Origin: Saccoglossus kowalevskii
Taxonomy: Eukaryota > Hemichordata > Enteropneusta > Harrimaniidae
NCBI RefSeq assembly: GCF_000003605.2
Contig: NW_003150734.1
Coordinates: forward strand, 1 to 22,568
Direction of reading: 5' to 3'
DNA length: 22,568 nt
Of the stretch, positions 10,756 through 22,290 are shown one piece after another. The notes under the pieces are model-generated. The model ran no database searches. It saw only the letters and a list, made by a program, of their open reading frames with translations, and had not been told where the DNA came from. The stretch's first letter is position 1; the number at the start of each line of letters is the position of its first letter. The translations under genes and the position numbers were made by a program.

Positions 10756-10807
10756 AAACTAAAGGAATTAAGTTTTTTATCCGACATCGATCTTTTGACG
10801 TCGTCCC
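10756..10807 (-). repeat. Right terminal inverted repeat
   Basis: Inverted partner of 10358-10409, ending GACGTCGTCCC directly before the TAA that matches the left flank. Confidence 0.8.
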
Positions 10808-10810
10808 TAA

Positions 10811-11044
10811 TAAATTAATACATGATAGTACAATATTGTCCACGGCATCGTAATGGATTCTGTTTGACCATGCTGCACATTTGGCATATCAATCTAAAAC
10901 AGAAATTGCACTACAATCTACGTGCAACGTTTTGTCGATTTTCTCATAAAATGTATGCAACGCAGTCTTGTAGTTCATAGAAATTGGTTTATTTATAAAT
11001 CCAGTTTTGATTCATTCATAAACCAATAATAGTATTTTATTACC
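10811..11044 (+). other. Spacer between MITE and CpG patch; nothing recognised
   Basis: AT-rich non-satellite DNA without a convincing open frame, repeat or RNA structure. It leads into the CpG-dense patch that may be a promoter. Confidence 0.5.
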
Positions 11045-11167
11045 AACGCTTGCTGAGTGTGTGAAATTACGGGCGCCTCGCAAAGGACGCTGGGAACCGC
11101 AACATTCAGCGGCGCGGTGCGCCATCAACGGCGACGCGCGCATCTCGGCGTACGCAACTATTATAAA
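11045..11167 (+). promoter_or_regulatory. CpG-dense patch with TATA-like box, candidate promoter of gene copy 2
   Basis: About 17 CpG dinucleotides fall within some 90 bases (about 11069-11156), very unlike the AT-rich surroundings. They include the small hairpin GGCGC-GGT-GCGCC. TATAAA follows at 11162-11167. TCAGT, the arthropod-type initiator, occurs at 11199-11203, somewhat too far from the TATA box to be typical. The position about 0.9 kb upstream of the coding exon, with a consensus splice donor in between, fits a promoter plus a 5' exon. This is inference; transcript data are lacking. Confidence 0.4.
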
Positions 11168-11420
11168 CGTGTTTGTGTAGCCTTCATAATGTTTTTATTC
11201 AGTCAAACATTTTGTTATCACCTATTTAGTTGTTGCTGACATGATTTTTTTTTTCTAAAATTCTATAAATTCACTAATATGTACACTTTCATGACGATGC
11301 CTTTACGACTGTGAGATCACAATGGTAGTTCGAATGTTCCAATCACCGCGACATTTGCATATAGCGTCGAACACTTCTCTGTTTATTGCTGATCGATCTT
11401 ATCGTGACCGCACATTGTAG

Positions 11421-11502
11421 ACAAATCCTCTTGATTCAAGTGAATTATCGTCGTATCTGAACCGAACCACACGTAATTTTCAGAGCCATTTGTACAACAC
11501 AG
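11421..11502 (+). other. Candidate upstream exon ending at a consensus splice donor
   Basis: The sequence CACAG/GTGAGTGA puts a near-ideal donor after 11502. Read in the frame that would join the main exon, the stretch from 11421 to 11502 is open (27 codons) but has no ATG, and TAG stands at 11418-11420. It could be part of a 5' UTR exon starting further upstream or a short internal exon (AG at 11419-11420 or 11482-11483 could act as acceptors). The sequence does not decide between these. Confidence 0.3.
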
Positions 11503-12029
11503 GTGAGTGAAAGTTGATAATAAATGGTTTAGTTTTAAGTCACCCGTTATGCATACGAACTTCACATATGTGCCAGAGAAGACCGCCGAGTGCTTTGGAA
11601 TTACAAGTTCAATATATTCATTTCCGTTATCCTGGTTATATCACATTAATAGGAAAGTAAAATTATGTGAATTAAAAATTAAGTGGATTTACGATCATCG
11701 TTTTAGTTTTATAATAACCAAAAAAGCAGTTTACTTCGATCGTAAACCATCTTTAATGAAAAGTAGTTGAGCTGGTAAGCTATGGGAGATATGAGCTCCG
11801 TTTTTTAAGAATAAATACAGGTCCAATTTGTTGATTAAGATTCAACCAGAGTAAAACCGTATTCGACTGGAATCGATGTCATCCAATGTTACCAACTATG
11901 TGACTGTATATAGCGCATATAGAAATGAACACAAACAAATGAACAAAATTATACGGGACTTATTCACAGCTTGGAAACAAATAATCAACCAAACAAATAT
12001 GAATATTCTCTCGTCTTGTTATTTTTCAG
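11503..12029 (+). other. Candidate intron upstream of gene copy 2
   Basis: The donor GTGAGTGA at 11503 and the acceptor TCTTGTTATTTTTCAG ending at 12029 delimit 527 bp. The acceptor has a good pyrimidine tract. Only eight bases after it comes an ATG in good Kozak context. Open frames inside (for example from 11507, which begins with GTG) look accidental. Confidence 0.45.
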
Positions 12030-12037
12030 ATTTAAAT

Positions 12038-13576
12038 ATGGTGAAACAAAGAGAAATAGTGAAGATACACCCATCTGTGATGAAAGCATTTCTTCGACCA
12101 ACACAACGTACAACTACAAGGATGAGTACGGGTGGAAGACCTAGATGGTGGACGAAACAAATGAACTTACTTTGGAGGATGTCATCTTTAGCATCAACTG
12201 GACATCCAGTAGAATGGCAGTTTCCTCCCCATATATCAGTTAGCGATGATGCTTTTCCATTCGATAAATGGGAAATGATTATCACCAATGATGTGAAAAT
12301 TCGCAGAAAGAAAAACAAAAGAAGATCAAAATTATATTACCGTGATATAAACATTGAACAATTTGATGATGTCACTATCGATAACACATTACCAATTCAA
12401 TCGAGCGACGAAGAATCGTCAAATATTGACGGATATGATAGTGATAGTAGCGACGAAGATGACGTCGGCGACGACGAATTATTGATTCAATCAAGTGATG
12501 ATGAATCTTTGAACATTAACCAACGTCATGACAATCAAACTAGCGACGAGGATGACGTCATCGATGATTCATTGTCACTCCAATCAAGCGATGATTTTTC
12601 TTTGAACATTGACCAACGTCATGACGATGACAGTAGTGACGAAGATGGCGTCATCAATGACACATTACCAATTCAGTCGAGCAACGAAGAATCGTTAAAT
12701 GGTTATATTGACCGACGTGATGAAGATGACAGTAGTGACGAGGATGACGTCATCAATAGCACACTATCAATTCAGTCAAGTGACGATGAATCGTCAAGTA
12801 TTGACGGATGTGATAGTGATGCCAGTAGCGACGAAAATGACATCTGCGATGATTCATTATGGATTCAATCAAGCGATGTTAGTAGCGACGAAGATGACGT
12901 CATCGATGATTCAATGTCAATCGAACCAAGCGACGATGAATCGTTAAATGGATACATTGACCGACTTGATAGTGACGTCAGTAGTGATGAAGATGATGAT
13001 TTCATCGACGATTCGTTATCAATTGGATCTAATGATGACGAATTGATCAATGTAGACTTCAATGCACATGGTGATGGACATTTTGCGAGACTTCGAGAGA
13101 ATGATTATAATGAAGTTGTCAATGAAAGAAATGAAGAACTTATCAACGCGCTCGTGAGGGTGGTAGAATCTGATGATGTGTTACCAAATGCTGGCGGTGT
13201 TGATCTTGCTTACGATAATCTAGTAATGGTAGATATCCATTGCTTCGAATTTGATATTATGTATTCACGCATACGGGCATGGCTTGAACGAGGAGTTCGA
13301 CTGCCACCCCTACGTCTTAATGCCCGGGCAAACGATGGAATAGTACAGGTGGGACTATTTACACCGGAACAAGTTGAAATACTTTACCGAGAGGTGCAAT
13401 TCAGACTTCTGAAAGAGACTGCATCGCCAAACATGCAACCATTGAATGAAAATGGCGTCGACGTCGGATCACAGACTCCTGTCTCAAAAAAGTCTCGCCG
13501 TAAAAGAAAAAGATGCGATGAAGAAACAGAAGAGCGTATTGCGCATGAGTGGAAGACAATGAGATTGTTGCCATGA
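12038..13576 (+). CDS. Acidic Ser/Asp-repeat nuclear-type protein, copy 2
   Basis: This encodes 512 residues of no family I recognise. Residues 1-119 are basic and Trp-containing (GRPRWWTKQMNLLWRM), with a nuclear-localisation-type RRKKNKRRSK near 89-98. Residues about 120-338 are eight acidic repeats of the type IQSSDDESLN plus SSDEDDVIDD, dense in potential casein kinase 2 sites. Residues about 343-470 form a non-repetitive, probably folded region (HGDGHFARL through PPLRLNARANDGIVQVGLFTPEQ). The tail carries KKSRRKRKR at about 484-492. No signal peptide or membrane segment is seen. The ATG at 12038 is chosen because it has A at -3 and G at +4 and follows a strong splice acceptor. The frame is open upstream to an ATG at 11876 (566 residues) in weak context, so that start or a spliced 5' exon remains possible. 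Alternating basic and acidic blocks suggest a nucleolar or chromatin role (inference only). Confidence 0.75.
   Translation: MVKQREIVKIHPSVMKAFLRPTQRTTTRMSTGGRPRWWTKQMNLLWRMSSLASTGHPVEWQFPPHISVSDDAFPFDKWEMIITNDVKIRRKKNKRRSKLYYRDINIEQFDDVTIDNTLPIQSSDEESSNIDGYDSDSSDEDDVGDDELLIQSSDDESLNINQRHDNQTSDEDDVIDDSLSLQSSDDFSLNIDQRHDDDSSDEDGVINDTLPIQSSNEESLNGYIDRRDEDDSSDEDDVINSTLSIQSSDDESSSIDGCDSDASSDENDICDDSLWIQSSDVSSDEDDVIDDSMSIEPSDDESLNGYIDRLDSDVSSDEDDDFIDDSLSIGSNDDELINVDFNAHGDGHFARLRENDYNEVVNERNEELINALVRVVESDDVLPNAGGVDLAYDNLVMVDIHCFEFDIMYSRIRAWLERGVRLPPLRLNARANDGIVQVGLFTPEQVEILYREVQFRLLKETASPNMQPLNENGVDVGSQTPVSKKSRRKRKRCDEETEERIAHEWKTMRLLP
12395..13054 (+). repeat. Coding minisatellite of about 93 bp, copy 2
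   Basis: Repeat anchors (ATTCAATC-like) begin at about 12395, 12485, 12578, 12671, 12770, 12863, 12920 and 13022. The spacings are 90, 93, 93, 99, 93, 57 and 102 bp, all multiples of three. The 57-bp spacing is a 93-bp unit that lost 36 bp, removing DESLNIDQRDDD relative to copy 1. Confidence 0.85.
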
Positions 13577-13848
13577 GTCTGAGCAGATTTATGAACAAGA
13601 CAATTACGAAAGTTTTGTTTCTTCTTAATTTGCTGTGAAAGTGTAAATCAATAAATGTATAATGGATTTCATCGTTATATGCTGGTTCTCTTTATTTCTT
13701 ACCAATTATAAATGTGAATTTTAATGATTATGGTTTAATTCAAAACGTCAATTTTGATATACAGTCTGAACACGACTTCCAACATTTGCTTATTGTAAAG
13801 AAATTGTTATTATATTCGTATGAATTAAGAGAAAGTGAAGGTTTGTAC
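13577..13848 (+). other. 3' UTR and flank of gene copy 2
   Basis: Matches the flank of copy 1 almost base for base at offset 12304 and leads straight into the first satellite monomer. A short open frame at 13714-13953 runs into the satellite and is not credible as a gene. Confidence 0.75.
13650..13655 (+). terminator. Poly(A) signal, gene copy 2
   Basis: AATAAA about 74 bases after the stop, at exactly the position equivalent to copy 1, with the same T/G-rich stretch downstream. Confidence 0.7.
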
Positions 13849-16159
13849 ACCACACCTAATATTAACGACGCTAAGATTAAACCACGCTCTCGTAGACCAC
13901 ACCTAATATTAACGACGCTAAGATTAAACCACGCTCTCGTAGACCACACCTAATATTAACGACGCTAAGATTAAACCACGCTCTCGTAGACCACACCTAA
14001 TGTTAACGACGCTAAGATTAAACCACGCTCTCGTAGACCACACCTAATGTTAACAACGCTAAGATTAAACCACGCTCTCGTAGACCACACCTAATGTTAA
14101 CAACGCTAAGATTAAACCACGCTCTCGTAGACCACACCTAATGTTGACGACGCTAAGATTAAACCACGCTCTGGTAGACACCACCTAATGTTAACAACGC
14201 TAATATTAAACCACGCTCTCGTAGACTACACCTAATATTAACGACGCTAAGATTAAACCACGCCCTCGTAGACACCACCTAATGTTAACAACGCTAATAT
14301 TAAACCACGCTCTCGTAGACTACACCTAATATTAACGACGCTAAGATTAAACCACGCCCTCGTAGACACCACCTAATATTAACGACGCTAACATTAAACC
14401 ATGCTCTCGTAGACAACACCTAATATTAACGACGCTAAGATTAAACCACGCTCTGGTAGACACCACCTAATGTTAACAACGCTAAGATTAAACCATGCTC
14501 TCGTAGACTACATCTAATATTAACGACGCTAAGATTAAACCACGCTCTCGTAGACACCACCTAATGTTAACAACGCTAAGATTAAACCATGCTCTCGTAG
14601 ACTACACCTAATATTAACGACGCTAAGATTAAACCACGCTCTCGTAGACCACACCTAATGTTAACGACCCTAAGATTAAACCACGCCCTCGTAGACACCA
14701 CCTAATGTTGACGACGCTAACATTAAACCATGCTCTCGTAGACACACCTAATGTTAACGACGCTAAGATTAAACCACGCTCTCGTAGACACCACCTAATG
14801 TTAACGACGCTAAGATTAAACCACGCTCACGTAGACAACAATTAATGTTAACGACGCTAAGATTAAACCACGCTCTCGTAGACGACACGTAATGTTAACA
14901 ATGCTAAGATTAAACCACGCTCTCGTAGACGACAGCTAATGTTAATGACGCTAAGATTAAACCACGCTCTTGTAGACTCCACCTAATGTTAACGACGCTA
15001 AGATTAAACCACACTCTCGTAGACTACCACTAATGTTAACGACGCTAAGATTAAATCACGCTCTCATAGACCACATCTAACGTTAACAACGCTAAGATTA
15101 AACCACGTTCTCGTAGACAACATCTAATAATAACGACGCTAAGATTAAACCACGCTCTCGTAGACCACACGTAATATTAACGACGCTAAGATTAAACCAC
15201 GCTCTCATAGACAACATCAAATATTAACGACGCTAAGATTAAACCACGCTCTCGTAGACCACACCTAATATTAACGACGCTAAGATTAAACCATGCTCTC
15301 GTAGACAACACCTAATATTACCGGCGCTAAGATTAAACCGCGCTCTCGTGGACCACACCTAATATTAACGACGCTAAGATTAAACCACGCTCTTGTAGAA
15401 TACACTTAATGTTAACGACGCTAAGATTAAACCACGCTCTCGTAGACCACACCAAATGTTAACGACGCAAAGATTAAACCACGCTCTCGTAGACCACACC
15501 TAATATTAACGACGCTAAGATTAAACCAGGCTCTCGTAGACAACACCTAATGTTAACAACGCTAAAATTAAACCACGCTCTCATAGACCACATCTAACGT
15601 TAACAACGCTAAGATTAAACCACGTTCTCGTAGACCACACCTAATATTAACGACGCTAAGATTAAACCACGCTCTCATAGACCACACCTAATATTAACAA
15701 CGCTAAGATTAAACCAGGCTCTCGTAGACACTACCTAATGAAAACAACGGTAAAATTAAACCACGCTCTCGTAGACCACATCTAACGTTAACAACGCTAA
15801 GATTAAACCACGCTCTCGTAGACAACACCTAATATTAACAACGCTAAAATTAAACCACGCTCTCGTAGACCACATCTAATGTTAACAACGCTAAGATTAA
15901 ACCACGCTTTCGTAGACAACACCTAATATGTTAACAACGCTAAGATTAAACCACACTCTCGTAGACCACACCTAATGTTAACGACGCTAAGATTAAACCA
16001 CGCTCTCGTAGACAACACCTAATGTTAACGAAGCTAAGATTAAACCACGCTCACGTAGACAACACCTAATGTTAACGACGCTAAGATTAAACCACGCTCT
16101 CGTAGACCACACCTAATGTTAATGACGCTAAGATTAAACCATGCTCTCGTAGACCATAC

Positions 16160-16765
16160 CTAATATTAACGACTCTAAGATTAAACCACGCTCTCGTAGA
16201 CAACACCTAATATTAACGGCGCTAAAATTAAACCACGCTCTAGTAGACCCCACATAATATTAACGACGCTAAGATTAAACCACGCTCTCGTAGACCACAC
16301 CTAATGTTAACGAAGCTAAGATTAAACCACGCTCTCGTAGACCACACCTTATATTAACGCCGCTAAGATTAAACCACGCTCTCGTAGACTACACCTAATG
16401 TTAACGACGCTAAGATTAAACCACGCTCTCGTAGACAACACCTAATGTTAACAACGCTAAGATTAAACCACGCTCTCATAGACAACACCTAATGTTAACA
16501 ACGCTAAGATTAAACCACGCTCTAATAGACAACACCTAATGTTAACAACGCTAAGATTAAACCACGCTCTCGTAGACAACACCTAATGTTAACGACGCTA
16601 AGATTAAACCACGCTCTCGTAGACAACACCTAATGGTAACGACGCTAAGATTAAACCACGCTCTCGTAGACAACACCTAATATTAACGACGCTAAGATTA
16701 AACTACGCTCTCGTAGACAACTCCTAATGTTAACGACGCTAAGATTAAACCAGGCTCTCGTAGAC
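16160..16765 (+). repeat. 22-monomer-period duplication, first copy
   Basis: Pairs with 17194-17799 at exactly 1034 bp (22 x 47). Markers shared in order include GACTCTAAG at 16171 and 17205, CCTTATATTAACGCC at 16347 and 17381, and ACTCCTAATG at about 16720 and 17754. Almost no differences separate the two copies, so the event is recent. Confidence 0.8.
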
Positions 16766-17193
16766 ACCACCTAATATTAACGACGCTAAGATTAAACCAC
16801 GCTCTCGTAGACCACACCTAATGTTAACGACACTAAGATTAAACCACGCTCTCGTAGATGACACCTAATGTTAACAACGCTAAGATTAAACCACGCTCTC
16901 GTAGACACCACCTAATGTTAATGACGCTAAGATTAAACCACGCTCTCGTAGACACCACCTAATGTTAACAACGCTAAGATTAAACCACGCTCTCGTAGAC
17001 CACACCTAATGTTAACGACGCTAAGATTAAACCACGCTCTCATAGACAACACCTAATATTAACGACGCTAAGATTAAACCACGCTCTCATAGATCACACC
17101 TAATATTAACGACGCTAAGATTAAACCACGCTCTCGTAGACCACACCTAATATTAACGACGCTAAGATTAAACTACGCTCTCGTAGATCACAC

Positions 17194-17799
17194 CTAATAT
17201 TAACGACTCTAAGATTAAACCACGCTCTCGTAGACAACACCTAATATTAACGGCGCTAAAATTAAACCACGCTCTAGTAGACCCCACATAATATTAACGA
17301 CGCTAAGATTAAACCACGCTCTCGTAGACCACACCTAATGTTAACGAAGCTAAGATTAAACCACGCTCTCGTAGACCACACCTTATATTAACGCCGCTAA
17401 GATTAAACCACGCTCTCGTAGACTACACCTAATGTTAACGACGCTAAGATTAAACCACGCTCTCGTAGACAACACCTAATGTTAACAACGCTAAGATTAA
17501 ACCACGCTCTCATAGACAACACCTAATGTTAACAATGCTAAGATTAAACCACGCTCTAATAGACAACACCTAATGTTAACAACGCTACGATTAAACCACG
17601 CTCTCGTAGACAACACCTAATGTTAACGACGCTAAGATTAAACCACGCTCTCGTAGACAACACCTAATGGTAACGACGCTAAGATTAAACCACGCTCTCG
17701 TAGACAACACCTAATATTAACGACGCTAAGATTAAACTACGCTCTCGTAGACAACTCCTAATGTTAACGACGCTAAGATTAAACCAGGCTCTCGTAGAC
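17194..17799 (+). repeat. 22-monomer-period duplication, second copy
   Basis: Second copy of 16160-16765. Afterwards the array switches to the variant order seen near 4900-5000 of array 1, so this junction looks like an unequal-exchange breakpoint. Confidence 0.8.
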
Positions 17800-20700
17800 C
17801 ACATCTAATGTTAACGACGCTAAGATTAAACCACGCTCTCGTGGACCACACCTAATGTTAACGACGCTAAGATTAAACCACGCTCTCGTAGATGACACCT
17901 AATGTTAACAACGCTAAGATTAAACCACGCTCTCGTAGACACCACCTAATGTTAATGACGCTAAGATTAAACCACGCTCTTGTAGACACCACCTAATGAT
18001 AACGACGCTAAGATTAAACCACGCTCTCGTAGACCACACCTAATGTTAACGACGCTAAGATTAAACCACGCTCTCATAGACAACACCTAATATTAACGAC
18101 GCTAAGATTAAACCACGCTCTCATAGACCACACCTAATATTAACGACGCAAAGATTAAACCACGCTCTCGTAGACCACACCTAATATTAACGACGCTAAG
18201 ATTAAACCATGCTCTCGTAGACAACACCTAATATTAACGGCGCTAAGATTAAACCACGCTCTCGTAGACCACACCTAATATTAACGACGCTATGATTAAA
18301 CCACGCTCTCGTAGAATACACCTAATGTTAACGACGCTAAGATTAAACCACGCTCTCGTAGACCACAACTAATGTTAACGACGCAAAGATTAAACCACGC
18401 TCTCGTAGACCACACCTACTATTAACGACGCTAAGATTAAGCCAGGCTCTCGTAGACAACACGTAATGTTAACAAAACTAAAATTAAACCACGCTCTCAT
18501 AGACCACATCTAATGTTAACAACGCTAAGATTAAACCACGTTCTCGTAGACCACACCTAATATTAACGACGCTAAGATTAAACCACGCTCTCGTAGACCA
18601 CACCTAATATTAACGACGCTAAGATTAAACCACGCTCTCGTAGACAACACCTAATGTTAACGACGCTAAGATTAAACCATGCTCTCGTAGACAACACCTA
18701 ATGTTAACAACGCAAAGATTAAACCACGCTCTCGTAGACAACACCTAATGTTAACAACGCTAAGATTAAACCACGCTCTCGTAGACAACACCTAATGTTA
18801 ACGACGCTAATATTAAACCACGCTCTCGTAGACCACACCTAATATTAACAACGCTAAGATTAAACCACGCCTTCGTAGACACCACCTATTATTAACGACG
18901 CTAAGATTAAACCACGCTCTCGTAGACCACACCTAATGTTAACGACGCTAAGATTAAACCACGCTCTGGTAGACGACACCTAATGTTAACAACGCTAAGA
19001 TTAAACCACGCTCTCGTAGACACCACCTAATGTTAATGACGCTAAGATTAAACCACGCTCTCGTAGACTCCACCTAATGTTAATGACGCTAAGATTAAAC
19101 CACGCTCTCATAGACCACACCTAATGTTAACGACGCTAAGATTAAACCACGCTCTCATAGACAACACCTAATATTAACGACGCTAAGATTAAACCACGCT
19201 CTCATAGACCACACCTAATATTAACGACGCTAAGATTAAACCACGCTCTCGTAGACCACACCTAATATTAACGATGCTAAGATTAAACCACGCTCTCATA
19301 GACAACACCTAATATTACCAGCGCTAAGATTAAACCGCGCTCTCGTGGACCACACCTAATATTAACGACGCTAAGATTAAACCACGCTCTTGTAGAATAC
19401 ACCTAATGTTAACGACGCTAAGATTAAACCACGCTCTCGTAGACCACACCAAATGTTAACGACGCAAAGATTAAACCACGCTCTCGTAGACCACACCTAA
19501 TATTAACGACGCTAAGATTAAACCAGGCTCTCGTAGACAACACCTAATGTTAACAACGCTAAAATTAAACCACGCTCTCATAGACCACATCTAACGTTAA
19601 CAACGCTAAGATTAAACCACGTTCTCGTAGACCACACCTAATATTAACGACGCTAAGATTAAACCACGCTCTCATAGACCACACCTAATATTAACGACGC
19701 TAAGATTAAACCAGGCTCTCGTAGACAACACCTAATGAAAACAACGCTAAAATTAAACCACGCTCTCGTAGACCACATCTAACGTTAACAACGCTAAGAT
19801 TAAACCACGCTCTCGTAGACACCACCTATTATTAACGATGCTAAGATTAAACCACGCTCTCGTAGACCACACCTAATGTTAACGACGCTAAGATTAAACC
19901 ACGCTCTCGTAGACCACACCTAATGTTAACAACGCTAAGATTAAACCACGCTCTCGTAGACACCACCTAATGTTAATGACGCTAAGATTAAACCACGCTC
20001 TCGTAGACTCCACCTAATGTTAACGACGCTAAGATTAAACCACGCTCTCATAGACAACACCTAATATTACCGGCGCTAAGATTAAACCACGCTCTCGTAG
20101 ACAACACCTAATATTAACGACGCTAAGATTAAACCACGCTCTCGTAGACCACACCTAATGTTAACGACGCTAAGATTAAACCACGCTCTCGTAGACAACA
20201 CCTAATGTTAACGACGCTAAGATTAAACCACGCTCACGTAGACAACACCTAATGTTAACGACGCTAAGATTAAACCACGCTCTCGTAGACGACACCTAAT
20301 GTTAACAATGCTAAGATTAAACCACGCTCTCGTAGACGACAGCTAATGTTAACGACGCTAAGATTAAACCACGCTCTCGTAGACCACACCTAATGTTAAC
20401 GACGCTAAGATTAAACCACGCTCTCGTAGACCACACCTAATGTTAACGACGCTAAGATTAAACCACGCTCTCGTAGACCATACCTAATATTAACGACGCT
20501 AAGATTAAACCACGCTCTCGTAGACAACACCTAATATTAACGACGCTAAGATTAAACCACGCTCTCGTAGACCACACCTAATATTAACGACGCTAAGATT
20601 AAACCACGCTCTCGTAGACTACACCTAATATTAACGACGCTAAGATTAAACCACGCTCTCGTAGACTACACCTAATGTTAACGACGCTAAGATTAAACCA

Positions 20701-22290
20701 CGCTCTATTAGACAACACCTAATGTTAACAACGCTAAGATTAAACCACGCTCTCGTAGACAACACCTAATGTTAACAACGCTAAGATTAAACCACGCTCT
20801 AGTAGACAACACCTAATGTTAACAACGCTAAGATTAAACCACGCTCTCGTAGACAACACCTAATGTTAACGACGCTAAGATTAAACCACGCTCTCGTAGA
20901 CAACACCTAATGTTAACGACGCTAAGATTAAACCACGCTCTCGTAGACAACACCTAATATTAATGACGCTAAGATTAAACTACGCTCTCGTAGACAACAC
21001 CTAATGTTAACGACGCTAAGATTAAACCACGCTCTCGTAGACACCACCTATTATTAACGATGCTAAGATTAAACCACGCTCTCGTAGACCACACCTAATG
21101 TTAACGACGCTAAGATTAAACCACGCTCTCGTAGACGACACCTAATGTTAACAACGCTAAGATTAAACCACGCTCTCGTAGACACCACCTAATGTTAATG
21201 ACGCTAAGATTAAACCACGCTCTCGTAGACTCCACCTAATGTTAACGACGCTAAGATTAAACCACTCTCTCGTAGACCACACCTAATGTTAACGACGCTA
21301 AGATTAAACCACGCTCTCATAGACAACACCTAATATTAACGACGCTAAGATTAAACCACGCTCTCATAGACCACACCTAATATTAACGACGCTAAGATTA
21401 AACCACGCTCTCGTAGACCACACCTAATATTAACGACGCTAAGATTAAACCACGCTCTCATAGACAACACCTAATATTACCGGCGCTAAGATTAAACCAC
21501 GCTCTCGTGGACCACACCTAATATTAACGACGCTAAGATTAAACCACGCTCTCGTAGAATACACCTAATGTTAACGACGCTAAGATTAAACCACGCTCTC
21601 GTAGACCACACCAAATGTTAACGACGCAAAGATTAAACCACGCTCTCGTAGACCACACCTAATATTAACGACGCTAAGATTAAACCAGGCTCTCGTAGAC
21701 AACACCTAATGTTAACAACGCTAAAATTAAACCACGCTCTCATAGACCACATCTAACGTTAACAACGCGAAGAATAAACCACGTTCTCGTAGACCACACC
21801 TAATATTAACGACGCTAAGATTAAACCACGCTCTCGTAGACCACACCTAATATTAACGACGCTAAGATTAAACCAGGCTCTCGTAGACAACACCTAATGA
21901 AAACAACGCTAAAATTAAACCACGCTCTCGTAGACCACATCTAACGTTAACAACGCTAAGATTAAACCACGCTCTCGTAGACAACACCTAATATTAACAA
22001 CGCTAAAATTAAACCACGCTCTCGTAGACCACACCTAATGTTAACGAAGCTAAGATTAAACCACGCTCTCGTAGACCACACCTTATATTAACGCCGCTAA
22101 GATTAAACCACGCTCTCGTAGACTACACCTAATGTTAACGACGCTAAGATTAAACCACGCTCTCGTAGACCACACCTAATGTTAACAACGCTAAGATTAA
22201 ACCACGCTCTCGTAGACCACACCTAATATGTTAACAACGCTAAGATTAAACCAGGCTCTCGTAGACCACACCTAATGTTAACGACGTTAA

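Larger units (their letters stand above)
10358..10807. mobile_element. MITE-like element with 52-bp terminal inverted repeats and TAA flanks
   Basis: The 52 bases at 10358-10409 are the inverted complement of 10756-10807 with about two mismatches. The ends read GGGGCGACGTCAAAAG on the left and, inverted, GGGACGACGTCAAAAG on the right. TAA lies directly outside both ends (10355-10357 and 10808-10810). A 3-bp TAA/TTA target duplication and G-rich termini are typical of PIF/Harbinger elements and their MITEs. The 450-bp interior has no transposase, only a 78-codon open frame at 10471-10707 without recognisable features. G-runs (GGGGGGTGGGGGG at 10410, a similar run near 10733) sit just inside both ends, on the same strand. 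Family assignment is inference from ends and target site only. Confidence 0.7.
13849..22290 (+). repeat. 47-bp satellite array 2, homogeneous part, about 180 monomers
   Basis: Same monomer, phase and orientation as the first array, starting at the same point after the gene. It is about 27 monomers longer. Its first part (to about 15100) has its own local variants, such as CTCTGGTAGAC and CACGCCCTCGTAGACACC, not found at the start of array 1. Later stretches match array 1 at shifted positions: 15316-17200 at offset 8965, 17947-19800 at offset 12962, and 21475 to about 22010 at offset 17946. Only the two outer edges keep the order expected from simple duplication. 49-bp monomers occur near 15922 and 22222. 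Confidence 0.97.

Noticed and set aside
11057-11239. Open frame of 60 codons over the CpG patch
   Set aside because: Begins with GTG, not ATG, and overlaps the probable promoter. Arg/Ala-rich composition follows from CpG density.
11507-11770. Open frame of 87 codons after the splice donor
   Set aside because: Begins with GTG and lies within the candidate intron; no recognisable features.
11876-12037. 54-residue N-terminal extension of gene copy 2
   Set aside because: Its ATG has a poor context, and a strong splice acceptor lies just before the internal ATG at 12038. Kept only as an alternative start.
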